DNA of 64,000 nt from Ferrovibrio sp. MS7 (GCF_038404985.1 NZ_JBBKBA010000001.1:1330001-1394000), one strand, 5' to 3'. Numbered from the stretch's first letter, positions 17,554 through 26,590 are shown. Numbers and translations: made by a program. The notes: generated by a model from the sequence alone, not told the origin.

Positions 17554-18567
17554 ATGAAACGGAGTAAGACCTTGTTTGGCGCCTTGGTGACGGCTTCGCT
17601 CGCGCTTGCGGGTGCGTCCGCTGCCCAGGCACAGGAAAAATTCCTCTTTGCCCTGAACTGGTTCCCGGTCGGAGACCACACCGCCTACTGGGTCGCGCTG
17701 GACAAAGGCTACTACGCCAAGGCCGGCCTCGATGTGACGCTGGAGAATTCCAAGGGTTCCGGCGACTCCATCGCCAAGGTGGATACCAATCGCGCCGATG
17801 CCGGCCTTGCCGATGCCGCCGTGGTGATCTCCGCCGTGTCGCGTGGTGCCAAGATCAAGACCGTCGGCATGATTTTCGACAAGACGCCGCTGAACGTGTT
17901 CAGCCGCCAGGATACCCCGATCCGCAAGCCCAAGGATCTGGAAGGCCGCACCATCGCGGCGCCGCCGGGCGACAGCCAGCGCCAAGTCTGGCCGGCTTTC
18001 GCCAAGCTGCATGGCGTCGATATCGACAAGGTGACCTGGGTCAATATCGAGCCAACCGCCAAGGTGGCGGCGGTAAGCGAGAAGCGCGTCGATGCCGTAG
18101 CCGATTATCTCACTGGCCAGCCGAACTATGACAAGGCAATGGGCGGCCCCGGCAAGGCGGTGCTGATGCCCTGGGCGGATTTTGGCTTCGATATGTATTC
18201 GATGTCGATCATGGCCAGCGAAAAGACCATGAAGGATCGCCCGAAAGCGCTGAAGGCGTTTCTCGAGGCTTCCTACATGGGCTGGCGTGACGTGATGGCC
18301 GATCCGGATGCGGCTATTGCCATCTTCAAGAAGCGCGTGCCGGAAATCGATGTGGCCTATATCAAGGCCAACACCATGCTCGGCCTCAGCCTGATGAACA
18401 CCGACCGCTACCGTCAGAATGGTATCGGCTGGATGGACCCGAAGAAGATGTGTGGTTCGGTCGACCTGGTGAACACCTATATGGGCCTCAGCAAGACGGT
18501 GGCCTGCGATCAGGTCTACACCAACGAGTTCCTCACCAAGGTGTCCATGCCGGACAGCTTCAAGTGA
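17554..18567 (+). CDS. ABC transporter substrate-binding protein, NMT1/THI5-like (operon gene 6)
   Basis: A 337-residue periplasmic binding protein with a Sec signal peptide (KTLFGALVTASLALAGASA, cleavage after AQA near residue 27). The mature start FLFALNWFPVGDHTAYWVALDKGYYAKAGL matches the NMT1/THI5 domain, the family of ThiY and pyrimidine- or taurine-type binding proteins. AGGAGG precedes the ATG. Together with the RutR-like regulator this hints at a pyrimidine-like or other N-heterocyclic ligand, but the fold also binds sulfonates and nitrate, so the ligand is not settled. Confidence 0.9.
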   Translation: MKRSKTLFGALVTASLALAGASAAQAQEKFLFALNWFPVGDHTAYWVALDKGYYAKAGLDVTLENSKGSGDSIAKVDTNRADAGLADAAVVISAVSRGAKIKTVGMIFDKTPLNVFSRQDTPIRKPKDLEGRTIAAPPGDSQRQVWPAFAKLHGVDIDKVTWVNIEPTAKVAAVSEKRVDAVADYLTGQPNYDKAMGGPGKAVLMPWADFGFDMYSMSIMASEKTMKDRPKALKAFLEASYMGWRDVMADPDAAIAIFKKRVPEIDVAYIKANTMLGLSLMNTDRYRQNGIGWMDPKKMCGSVDLVNTYMGLSKTVACDQVYTNEFLTKVSMPDSFK

Positions 18568-18608
18568 AGCCGTATTCCGCCTGAACCGGTTCGATAGGAG
18601 GTCGTACG

Positions 18609-19385
18609 TTGAACGATGAAGTGATCCAACTCGACCGGGTTGGCATGATTTATCAGGCGGAAAGCGGCCCCGTCGAGGCGCTGAGCGATATCTCGCTCAG
18701 CGTCCGGCGTGGCGAATTCATTGCCTTGGTTGGCCCCAGCGGCTGTGGCAAATCCACCTTGCTGCGCATCATTGCCGGCCTGCGTCCGGCGACGCGCGGT
18801 TCGGTGAAGGTGAACGGTGCCGAGGTGACCAAGCCGATTGCGGCGGTCGGCATGGTATTCCAGGCAGCGGTGCTGCTGCGCTGGCGCACCATCCTTGACA
18901 ACGTGCTGCTGCCGGCGGAACTGGCCGGTCTCGATCCGAGCAAGTATCGGGAACGCGCCTATGAATTGCTGCGCCTCACTGGGCTGCAGGATTTTGCGCA
19001 GAAACGACCGAACGAATTGTCCGGCGGCATGCAGCAGCGCGCCTCGCTTTGCCGCGCCTTGCTGCTCGATCCGCCCTTGCTGCTGATGGATGAGCCCTTC
19101 GGCGCGCTCGACGCCATGACGCGCGACGACATGAACCTGGAATTGCTGCGCGTCTGGGGCGAAAGCTCAGAGCAGCGCAAGACCATCATCTTTGTCACCC
19201 ACTCGATCCAGGAGGCCGTGTTCATGGCCGACCGGGTTGTGGTGATGTCGGCTCGCCCAGGCCGCATCGCGGAAATCAAGCCGATCCGCCTGCCGCGCCC
19301 GCGCACGGTGCAGGTACGGGCGACGGCGGAAGCCGGCCAGCTTTCGCTGGATATTTTCGAGAAGCTCACCGGGCGCAAGGCTTGA
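18609..19385 (+). CDS. ABC transporter ATP-binding protein, NitT/TauT family (operon gene 7)
   Basis: A 258-residue ATPase with Walker A GPSGCGKST, ABC signature LSGGMQQR, Walker B LLLMDEP and the switch His in FVTHS, all intact. The start is TTG 18609, chosen because AGGAGG stands 7 bases before it and no ATG or GTG is better placed. It energises the permease at 16741. Confidence 0.92.
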   Translation: MNDEVIQLDRVGMIYQAESGPVEALSDISLSVRRGEFIALVGPSGCGKSTLLRIIAGLRPATRGSVKVNGAEVTKPIAAVGMVFQAAVLLRWRTILDNVLLPAELAGLDPSKYRERAYELLRLTGLQDFAQKRPNELSGGMQQRASLCRALLLDPPLLLMDEPFGALDAMTRDDMNLELLRVWGESSEQRKTIIFVTHSIQEAVFMADRVVVMSARPGRIAEIKPIRLPRPRTVQVRATAEAGQLSLDIFEKLTGRKA

Positions 19386-19403
19386 GGCTGTGAAACAAGC
19401 TCG

Positions 19404-20234
19404 ATGAAGCTTTCCTTGTGCAATGAGGTGATCGCCGAGGGCCGCGACTTTGCCGCGCAATGCCGGTTGGCTGCGGTGCTTGGCTATCAGGGCCTGGAAG
19501 TGGCGCCTTTCACCCTGGGCGACGAGCCGCACAAGCTGCAGGCCCAGCGGGTTGGCGAAATTCGCCGCATTGCCGAGGATGCCGGCTTGCGGATTTCCGG
19601 CCTGCATTGGCTGCTGGTGAAGCCGGCGGGCCTGTCGATCACCTCGGATGACCTAAGTGTGCGTCATCGCACCCGCGATGTGATGCACCATCTGGTCGAT
19701 CTCTGCGCTGCGCTCGGTGGCGATGTGCTGGTGCATGGTTCGCCGGCGCAGCGCCGGTTGCCTGAGGGCAATACCGATGCCGCACGCGGCCATGCCGGGG
19801 AGATTTTCGCTGCCATCGCCGAACATGCCGAGCGTGCCGGCGTGATCTATTGCATCGAGCCGCTGGCGGCACCGGGCGCCAACTACATCAATACGCTGGA
19901 TGAAGCCGCGGCTATCCTGCGCCAGGTCAAGAACCCGGCCTTGCGCACCATGATCGATTGCAGTGCCTCGGTGCAGATGGAAGCCGAGCCGCTGGACAAG
20001 CTGGCCGAGCATTGGCTGCCGACCGGCATGGTGGCGCATATCCAGGTGAATGACCGCAACAAGCGCGGTCCTGGCCAGGGCAGCGATCCCTTCGCACCGT
20101 TATTTGCCGCGCTGAAGCGGCTGGACTATCGCGGCTGGATCGCCGCTGAACCTTTCGACTATGTGCCGGATGGTGCCACCTGTGCCGCCCGCACCATCGG
20201 CTACCTGCAGGGATTGATCGAGGCAACGCCATGA
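19404..20234 (+). CDS. Sugar phosphate isomerase/epimerase-like TIM-barrel protein (operon gene 8)
   Basis: A 276-residue xylose-isomerase-like (AP_endonuc_2) barrel. Metal-binding acidic and His residues expected of the fold are visible: E in YCIEPLAAP, D in MIDCSAS, H in VAHIQVND and E in IAAEPFDY. Family members isomerise or epimerise ketoses and 2-oxoacids (hydroxypyruvate isomerase, D-tagatose 3-epimerase) or dehydrate inosose. Its substrate is unknown. The next gene begins in its stop (ATGA). Confidence 0.85.
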   Translation: MKLSLCNEVIAEGRDFAAQCRLAAVLGYQGLEVAPFTLGDEPHKLQAQRVGEIRRIAEDAGLRISGLHWLLVKPAGLSITSDDLSVRHRTRDVMHHLVDLCAALGGDVLVHGSPAQRRLPEGNTDAARGHAGEIFAAIAEHAERAGVIYCIEPLAAPGANYINTLDEAAAILRQVKNPALRTMIDCSASVQMEAEPLDKLAEHWLPTGMVAHIQVNDRNKRGPGQGSDPFAPLFAALKRLDYRGWIAAEPFDYVPDGATCAARTIGYLQGLIEATP

Positions 20235-21664
20235 CCAGCCAATCGCCTTTGCTCACCGTTCTGGCCGTCGAGCCGTTCGAGCGCGCCTACAACAACCGCA
20301 TGACCTTCCGCTTCGGCAACATTACCTCCACCGGGGGGCGGCAATCGGTAGTGCGCCTGCTTGTGCGGCTGGCCGATGGCCGTGAAGGCTGGGGCTATTC
20401 ATCGGAATCCATCGGCGGCAAATGGTTCGATAAGCGGCCGGAACTGAGCGACCAGCAGGCCGCCGATCAGTTGCGCCGTTCGCTCGCCATGGCCGGCGAT
20501 CTCTACATGGCTTCGAAGCCGCGCACGCCGTTCGGCTTCTTTGCCGATCACTATGCCGAGCATGTCGCGGCCTGTGGCGCCAAGGGGCTGCTGCCGCTGG
20601 TGGCGAGCTATGGTCCGGCCTTGCTCGACCGTGCCATTCTCGATGCCGTCTGCCGGCTGCAAGGCATCAGTTTCTATGCCGCGATGCAGTCCAACCTGCC
20701 CGGCATGCATCCGCATGCCATCATCCCGGACATGGCCGGCTTCGATTTCGCCAAATTCCTGAGCGGCCTGAAGCCCGCGGCCAGTATGGCTGCCCGTCAT
20801 ACCGTTGGCATGGTTGATCCCCTGGTGGCGGCGGACCAGAAGCCGGAAGATCGCGTCAATGACGGTTTGCCGGAAACCCTGGAAGAAGTGGCCGCAACTT
20901 ATGGCCAGCGATATTTCAAGCTCAAGGTTGGCGGTGATCTGAAGGCCGATATCGAGCGCCTGAGCAAGATCGCCAGCGTGCTCGACCGCATGGCTGAGCC
21001 GTATTTCGCCACCATCGACGGCAACGAGCAGTATGCCACCGCCGAAGCGGCGCTGGAATTGTGGCATGCCATCGAGGCAACACCGGCATTGCAGCGCCTG
21101 GCGCAATCGACGCTGTTTGTTGAACAGCCGATTGCCCGCCAGATGGCACTTTCCACCTCGGTGGAGCCTTTCACCAAGGCCAAGCCGCTGATCATCGACG
21201 AGTCGGATGGCGAGATCGATTCCTTCCCGCGTGCCCGCGCGCTGGGCTATGACGGTGTGTCGTCGAAGGCTTGCAAGGGGTTCTACAAGTCGATCATCAA
21301 CCGTGCCCGCTGCGAAAAGTGGAATGCTGAAGGCACTGGCCGGCGCTATTTCATGTCGGCGGAAGACCTCACTGTCCATGCCGGCGTGTCGCTGCAGCAG
21401 GATCTGGCCCTGGTCAACTATATCGGCCTCACCCATGTCGAGCGCAATGGCCATCACTTCGTCGATGGCTTCTGCGAGCGTCCGGCCAGCGAAGCCGATG
21501 CCTTCCTGAAGGCGCACTCGGATCTTTATCACCGCCATCACGGCAAGGTGCGGCTGCGCATCGAGCACGGCATGTTGCAGCTCGGTTCGCTGGATTGCGT
21601 CGGCTTCGGCCATGTGCCGGTGCCGGACTTCACGCAATTGACGGCCATGCCTGTCCCTGCTTAG
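20231..21664 (+). CDS. Atypical enolase-superfamily (MR/MLE-like) protein (operon gene 9)
   Basis: A 477-residue protein, roughly 80-100 residues longer than usual MR/MLE enzymes. The barrel carries a K-x-K motif (YFKLKVGGD near residue 237), metal ligands D (TIDGNEQY), E (LFVEQPIA) and D/E (IIDESDGE), and a second Lys (GVSSKACKG) as in muconate-lactonizing/dipeptide-epimerase subgroups, whereas a mandelate-racemase-type His-Asp dyad is not obvious. It presumably abstracts an alpha-proton of a carboxylate, ending in dehydration, epimerisation or cycloisomerisation. Substrate unknown. Confidence 0.8.
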   Translation: MTSQSPLLTVLAVEPFERAYNNRMTFRFGNITSTGGRQSVVRLLVRLADGREGWGYSSESIGGKWFDKRPELSDQQAADQLRRSLAMAGDLYMASKPRTPFGFFADHYAEHVAACGAKGLLPLVASYGPALLDRAILDAVCRLQGISFYAAMQSNLPGMHPHAIIPDMAGFDFAKFLSGLKPAASMAARHTVGMVDPLVAADQKPEDRVNDGLPETLEEVAATYGQRYFKLKVGGDLKADIERLSKIASVLDRMAEPYFATIDGNEQYATAEAALELWHAIEATPALQRLAQSTLFVEQPIARQMALSTSVEPFTKAKPLIIDESDGEIDSFPRARALGYDGVSSKACKGFYKSIINRARCEKWNAEGTGRRYFMSAEDLTVHAGVSLQQDLALVNYIGLTHVERNGHHFVDGFCERPASEADAFLKAHSDLYHRHHGKVRLRIEHGMLQLGSLDCVGFGHVPVPDFTQLTAMPVPA

Positions 21665-21672
21665 CTGCGGGG

Positions 21673-22713
21673 ATGAGGGAACTGCCATCTGAGATCGGTG
21701 GCCCATCCGCGTGGTATGGGCCGGATATGCTGCGCCAGCCCGACTGGCTCGGGCACTTCACATCGGCCGAGATCGCCGAGATCGATGCCGCCTTGGCTGG
21801 CCTGCAGGCCGATCCGGCGCATCTGACCGCCGCGGATTTCCCGTTACCGACATTGGGGCCGCGCCTGGCGGAAATCCGCGACGAGGTTCTGCATGGCCGT
21901 GGTTTCGCGCTGCTGCGCGGCTTGCCAGTGCAACGCTGGGATCAGCGCAGCGCCGCCATCGCCTTCCTCGGACTTGGCAGTCATATCGGCTCGGCGCGGT
22001 CGCAGAATGCCAAGGGGCATCTGCTCGGCCATGTGAAGGATATGGGCCTGTCCAGCGACGACCCCAATGTGCGCATCTACCAGACCCATGAGCGCCAGAC
22101 CTTCCATACCGATTCCTGCGACATTGTCGGGCTGCTCTGCCTGCAGGAAGCGCGCCAGGGCGGCGATTCCGCGCTGGTCAGTTCGGTCACCATCTTCAAC
22201 GAGATGCGCCGTCGCCGGCCTGATCTTGCCGCCCTGCTATTCGAGCCGGTCGAGACCGACCGGCGCGGCGAGGTGCCGGTAGGCGAGAAGCCGTATTTCA
22301 CCATTCCGGTCTATAGCTGGCATGAGGGCCATCTCAATGCCATCTACCAGCGGCAATATATCGAATCGGCCCGCCGTTTCGCCGATGTGCCGCCGCTCAC
22401 CGCCGCCCAGGTGGAGGCGCTGGACCTGTTCGATGCGCTCGCCAATGACCCGGCGCTGAATTTCCATATGCGGCTGCGGCCCGGCGATGTGCAACTGGTG
22501 CATAACCACACCCTGCTTCATGACCGCACAGCCTTCGAGGATTGGGCTGAGCCTGAGAAGCGCCGGCATCTGCTGCGGCTGTGGCTGGCCCCGGCCAATG
22601 CCCGCCCGCTGCCGGCTTTCTTCGCCCAACGCTATGGCAGCGTCGAGCCTGGGGCGCGCGGCGGCATCATCGTGCCGGGCACGCAGCTCACCGTGCCCTA
22701 TGAGGCGGTCTAG
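21673..22713 (+). CDS. TauD/TfdA-family Fe(II)/2-oxoglutarate-type dioxygenase (operon gene 10)
   Basis: A 346-residue protein of the TauD/TfdA fold. The iron-binding H-x-D is in FHTDSCD near residue 147, the distal His lies in LVHNHTLLHDRTAFED, and an Arg-rich C-terminal segment (KRRHLLRLWL) follows as expected for 2-oxoglutarate binding. The N-terminus before RGFALLRGLPV is longer than in TauD. ATG 21673 is used; the frame is open upstream inside the previous gene. Last gene of the run that starts at the amidase. It probably hydroxylates or oxidatively releases part of the operon's substrate. Confidence 0.87.
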   Translation: MRELPSEIGGPSAWYGPDMLRQPDWLGHFTSAEIAEIDAALAGLQADPAHLTAADFPLPTLGPRLAEIRDEVLHGRGFALLRGLPVQRWDQRSAAIAFLGLGSHIGSARSQNAKGHLLGHVKDMGLSSDDPNVRIYQTHERQTFHTDSCDIVGLLCLQEARQGGDSALVSSVTIFNEMRRRRPDLAALLFEPVETDRRGEVPVGEKPYFTIPVYSWHEGHLNAIYQRQYIESARRFADVPPLTAAQVEALDLFDALANDPALNFHMRLRPGDVQLVHNHTLLHDRTAFEDWAEPEKRRHLLRLWLAPANARPLPAFFAQRYGSVEPGARGGIIVPGTQLTVPYEAV

Positions 22714-22726
22714 GGATTAATCGCCA

Positions 22727-23206
22727 CTAGGTATTGATAGGCAGCGCCGTGGTGTATTTCACCTGCTTCAGCGCGAAGCTGGATTTGATGCTGGCGACGC
22801 CGGGGATGCGGGTGAGGTGGTCGAGCAGGAAACGCTCATAGGCCCCGAGGTCGCTCACCACCACGCGCAGCAGATAATCGAAATCGCCGGTCATCAGGTA
22901 GCATTCCATCACCTCCGGCCGCTTGCGCACGGCTTTCTGGAAAGCTTCCAGCGCCGGCTCGATCTGCTTGTCCAGGGTCACATTGGTGAAGATGCTGATC
23001 GACAGGCCGAGTGCCTCCGGGTTCAGCAGCGTGACATAGCGCGCGATCACGCCGGCTTCCTCCATGGCCCGTACCCGCCGCCAGCAGGGTGAGGCGGAAA
23101 TGCCGACCTCTGCCGCCAGCTCGCTGCTGGAGAGGCGGGCATTGTCCTGCAGCTGCTTCAAGATGCGCCGGTCGATCTGATCCAGGGAAAATTGGGGTAA
23201 ATTCAT
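22727..23206 (-). CDS. Lrp/AsnC-family transcriptional regulator
   Basis: A 159-residue Lrp-type regulator: N-terminal helix-turn-helix ([38 protein letters not shown] split around residues 6-45) and a C-terminal RAM effector domain ([17 protein letters not shown]). ATG 23206 has GGA at normal distance; ATG 23218 has no ribosome site. It is divergent from an orphan 2-oxoacid dehydrogenase E1 gene across 126 bases, an arrangement like mdeR/mdeB in Pseudomonas, so it probably controls that gene in response to an amino or oxo acid. Confidence 0.9.
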   Translation of the reverse strand: MNLPQFSLDQIDRRILKQLQDNARLSSSELAAEVGISASPCWRRVRAMEEAGVIARYVTLLNPEALGLSISIFTNVTLDKQIEPALEAFQKAVRKRPEVMECYLMTGDFDYLLRVVVSDLGAYERFLLDHLTRIPGVASIKSSFALKQVKYTTALPINT

Positions 23207-23256
23207 GCTAAATTCCATAATATTTTAGAAGGATCATGCATAAAGATAAGCTCCGG

Positions 23257-23283
23257 TGCAGCTCTTTGCAAAGCAATGCTGCA
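23257..23283. promoter_or_regulatory. Nested palindromes between the Lrp and E1 genes, candidate operator
   Basis: Outer arms TGCAGC (23257-23262) and GCTGCA (23278-23283) enclose a perfect 10-base palindrome CTTTGCAAAG (23264-23273). The site sits midway between the divergent start codons, where an Lrp-type regulator would act. Nested symmetry suits an oligomeric Lrp protein, but no binding consensus is known to me for this one. Confidence 0.4.
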
Positions 23284-23332
23284 TTCGCGGCACTAAATTG
23301 GTTGGATCATTCTTCCGCCCGAGGTCCGTGCC

Positions 23333-25744
23333 ATGCCGATATCGCCCCAGGATCCTGCCCTGATTGCCATGCTGGCGCAGCTTGAGCGCAAGGTGCTGTG
23401 GCTGGCCACCTGGATGGTACACAACGCCAATCATCTGCGCGAAAAGGCAGACGGCCTCAAGGTCGGCGGCCATCAGGCTTCCAGCGCCTCGCTCGCCACC
23501 ATCATGACGGCGCTGTATTTCCATGTGCTGCGGCCACAGGACCGGGTGGCGGTGAAGCCCCATGCCAGCCCGATCTTCCATGCCATCCAGTATCTGTTCG
23601 GCCGCCAGAACCTGGAGCGGTTGCAGAATTTCCGAGGCTACAAGGGAGCGCAATCCTACCCCTCGCGCACCAAGGATATTCCCGAGGTCGATTTTTCCAC
23701 CGGATCAGTGGGCATGGGTGTGGCGCAGACGCTGTTTTCCAGCCTGGCGCAGGATTACGTGAAGGCGCATGGCTGGGCGCAGGATTGGCCGGAAGGCCGC
23801 ATGATCGCCCTGCTCGGCGACGCCGAAATGGATGAAGGCAATATCCACGAGGCTTTGCTTGAGGGCTGGAAACATGGCCTGCGCAACACCTGGTGGATCA
23901 TCGACTATAACCGCCAGAGCCTGGATGCGGTGATCCGCGAAGGCCTCTATGCCCGTTTCGAGGCGTTATTCGGCGCCTTCGGTTGGGATGTGGTAGTGCT
24001 GAAATACGGTTCGCTGCTGGAAGCGGCTTTCAAGGAGCCGGGCGGCGAAAGCCTGCGCGCCTGGATCGACCAATGCCCGAACCAGCTTTATTCCGCGCTC
24101 ACCTTCCAGGGCGGTGCCGCCTGGCGCAAGCGGCTGCTGGATGATATCGGCGACCAGGGAGCGGTGACCGTGTTGATCGAGCGTCGCAGCGACGCCGAAC
24201 TGGCGCGGCTGATGACCAATCTTGCCGGCCACGATCTGCCCAGTCTGCTGGATGCCTTCGGGCGTATCGACCATGACCGGCCAGTGGTGTTCATCGCCTA
24301 CACGATCAAAGGCTTCGGGCTGCCTTTGGCGGGGCATAAGGATAACCATGCCGGCCTGTTGACGCCGCCTCAGGTGGAGGGCTTCCGCGAGGCGATGCAG
24401 GTGCCTCCCGGTGAGGAATGGAGCAAATATGCCGGCATGGATGCGGCGCCTGCCGATATTGAAGCATTTCTACAGGCGGTGCCCTTCCGCCAGGGCATAG
24501 AGCAGCGCCGCCGTCAGGCCGCGCGGATACCGGTGCCGGCGGTGTTGCCCCTGCCGCGCCAGCCTGAGATGTCGACGCAGCAGGCCTTCGGCCTGATCCT
24601 CAATGAACTGGGGCGCAGCGATGCGGCCTTGGCCGAGCGTATCGTCACCACGTCGCCCGATGTCACGGTCTCGACCAATCTCGGCGCCTGGGTCAATCGC
24701 CGCGGCTTATTCGCCAAGCAAGCCATGGCCGATCTGTTCAAGAAGGAGCGCATCCCTTCCACCTTCACTTGGGATTTCTCGCCGCGCGGCCAGCATATGG
24801 AACTGGGCATCGCCGAGATGAATCTGTTCACCATGCTCTCAGCTTTGGGTTTGTCGCATTCCACTTTCGGCGAGCGCCTGCTGCCGATCGGCACACTCTA
24901 TGATCCGTTCATCTGCCGCGGCCTGGATGCGCTGAATTATGCCTGCTACCAGGATGCGCGCTTCATCGTCGTGGCCACGCCGTCGGGTCTGGCGCTGGCG
25001 CCGGAAGGCGGCGCGCATCAGTCCATCGCCACGCCGCTGATTGGCATGGCGCAGGATGGCCTTGCCACTTTCGAGCCGGCTTATGCCGATGAACTGGCGG
25101 TGATCCTGCGCTTTGCCTTCGACTATCTGCAACGCGATGGTGATGGCGAACCGGATGAGCAGAGCTGGTTGCGCGATGAGACCGGCGGCTCGGTCTATCT
25201 GCGGCTCAGCACCCGTAGCATCGAGCAGCCATCGCGCGCCATGGATGAAGAGCTGGCACGCAGCATCATCGATGGCGCCTATTGGCTGCGCCCGCCAGGC
25301 CCGAATACCGAGATCGTGGTGGCCTATAGCGGCGTGATGGCGCCGGAGGCCATCGAGGCCGTCGGCATGATGGCGGAAGACCGCCGCGATGTTGCCTTGC
25401 TCGCCGTCACCTCGGCGGACCGGCTCAATGCCGGCTGGAGCGCGGCACAGCGGGCACGCGAACGCGGCCTGCTGCATGCCCGCTCGCATATCGAGCGCCT
25501 GTTCGCCACATTGCCGCATCATTGCGGTATCGTTTCGGTGCAGGACGGTCATCCGGCCGGCCTCGGCTGGCTTGGCGCCGTCGCCGGGCATCGCCAGCGC
25601 GCCCTCGGAGTCGAGCATTTCGGCCAGACCGGTACCATCCAGGACCTGTTCCGGCATTATGGCCTCGATGCCCAGGCGATCATTGCCGCCGCTGCGGCGC
25701 TCAATCCCGGGCGGCCCATGCGCTATCTGAAGGCGGTGGTTTGA
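23333..25744 (+). CDS. Homodimeric 2-oxoacid dehydrogenase E1 (AceE/MdeB-like)
   Basis: An 803-residue thiamin-diphosphate enzyme of the AceE type, shorter than the usual 880-890 residues. The TPP motif GDAEMDEGNIHEAL...WWIIDYNRQSLD starts near residue 162; the pyrimidine-binding and C-terminal transketolase domains follow (TWDFSPRGQHMELGIAEMN). E1 decarboxylates a 2-oxoacid and passes the acyl group to a lipoyl E2. No E2 or E3 gene is nearby, so it must borrow one from elsewhere. Divergence from an Lrp-type gene recalls the 2-oxobutyrate dehydrogenase MdeB, so a substrate other than pyruvate is plausible. Confidence 0.88.
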   Translation: MPISPQDPALIAMLAQLERKVLWLATWMVHNANHLREKADGLKVGGHQASSASLATIMTALYFHVLRPQDRVAVKPHASPIFHAIQYLFGRQNLERLQNFRGYKGAQSYPSRTKDIPEVDFSTGSVGMGVAQTLFSSLAQDYVKAHGWAQDWPEGRMIALLGDAEMDEGNIHEALLEGWKHGLRNTWWIIDYNRQSLDAVIREGLYARFEALFGAFGWDVVVLKYGSLLEAAFKEPGGESLRAWIDQCPNQLYSALTFQGGAAWRKRLLDDIGDQGAVTVLIERRSDAELARLMTNLAGHDLPSLLDAFGRIDHDRPVVFIAYTIKGFGLPLAGHKDNHAGLLTPPQVEGFREAMQVPPGEEWSKYAGMDAAPADIEAFLQAVPFRQGIEQRRRQAARIPVPAVLPLPRQPEMSTQQAFGLILNELGRSDAALAERIVTTSPDVTVSTNLGAWVNRRGLFAKQAMADLFKKERIPSTFTWDFSPRGQHMELGIAEMNLFTMLSALGLSHSTFGERLLPIGTLYDPFICRGLDALNYACYQDARFIVVATPSGLALAPEGGAHQSIATPLIGMAQDGLATFEPAYADELAVILRFAFDYLQRDGDGEPDEQSWLRDETGGSVYLRLSTRSIEQPSRAMDEELARSIIDGAYWLRPPGPNTEIVVAYSGVMAPEAIEAVGMMAEDRRDVALLAVTSADRLNAGWSAAQRARERGLLHARSHIERLFATLPHHCGIVSVQDGHPAGLGWLGAVAGHRQRALGVEHFGQTGTIQDLFRHYGLDAQAIIAAAAALNPGRPMRYLKAVV

Positions 25745-25777
25745 AGGCACCGCCGGAAGCGTCTAGACTCCGGGCCG

Positions 25778-26590
25778 ATGACCCAACGCGTCGGCCTGAT
25801 CGGCTTTGGCGGTATCGGCCAAAGCATCCTGCAAGCCTGGGCGGCAGAGCCGCCGCTGGGCTATAGCCTCGCGGCCTTGCTGGTGCGGCCACAGCAGCGC
25901 GAAGCGGCGCGCTGGGCTGCCGGGCCGCATGTCCTGATCGCCGACACGGTGGAGGCCTTCCTCGGTGGCCAGCTCGATATCGTCATCGAGGCGGCGGGGC
26001 AGGGGGCGGTGCGGGACTATGCCGAAGCGGTTCTGCGTGCCGGCGCCGAATTGCATGTCATTTCCACCGGTGCTCTGGCTGATGCCGGCTGCCGCGAGCG
26101 GATTTTCGACTTGGCGCAGCAGGGCAATGGCCGCCTGGTAATCCCGGTGGGAGCGACTGCCGGCCTGGACGGCTTGCTGGCGATGCGGCAGGACGGCTTG
26201 CTGCGCGTCACCTATACCTCGATCAAGCCGCCGCAGGCCTGGAAGGGTACGCCGGCGGAAGCCGATTTCGATCTCGACAATCTGCTGGAGCGCCGCGTGA
26301 TCTTTTCCGGCCCGGCGGATCAGGCGGCTTTGCTCTATCCGAAGAACGCCAATCTCGCCGCCACGGTGGCGTTGGCCGGCCTTGGCTTCGCCGAGACCCG
26401 GGTGGAACTGGTGGCCGATCCGGCAGCCAGCGGCAATACCGGACGCATCGATGCCGAAAGCCGGCACTCACAGCTCACAGTGATCGTTTCCGGCCGTGCT
26501 TCGCAGGCCAACCCGAAAACTTCGGCCATCACCGGCATGAGCGTGCTGTCGGCACTGAAGAACCGTGCCGGCTGGCTCAGTTTCGGCTAG
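25778..26590 (+). CDS. L-aspartate dehydrogenase (NadX-like)
   Basis: A 270-residue NAD(P)-dependent dehydrogenase. Rossmann loop GFGGIGQ at residues 9-15, AVIG-like VISTGALAD segment, and the family's LYPKNANLAATVALAG and GNTGRIDAES motifs with the catalytic His in ESRHSQL. The usual reaction is reversible deamination of L-aspartate to iminoaspartate/oxaloacetate. No nadA or nadC is adjacent; the upstream E1 gene suggests amino-acid catabolism rather than NAD synthesis. The 3' end overlaps the convergent DUF1194 gene by 14 bases. Confidence 0.85.
   Translation: MTQRVGLIGFGGIGQSILQAWAAEPPLGYSLAALLVRPQQREAARWAAGPHVLIADTVEAFLGGQLDIVIEAAGQGAVRDYAEAVLRAGAELHVISTGALADAGCRERIFDLAQQGNGRLVIPVGATAGLDGLLAMRQDGLLRVTYTSIKPPQAWKGTPAEADFDLDNLLERRVIFSGPADQAALLYPKNANLAATVALAGLGFAETRVELVADPAASGNTGRIDAESRHSQLTVIVSGRASQANPKTSAITGMSVLSALKNRAGWLSFG

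Noticed and set aside
20399-21706. Minus-strand open frame of 435 codons opposite the enolase-superfamily gene
   Set aside because: The plus-strand gene carries all the metal and Lys motifs; the antisense frame has none.
23333-25744. Naming the E1 gene as the pyruvate dehydrogenase AceE of the main complex
   Set aside because: No E2/E3 neighbours, shorter than AceE and under an Lrp-type regulator; the substrate is left open.
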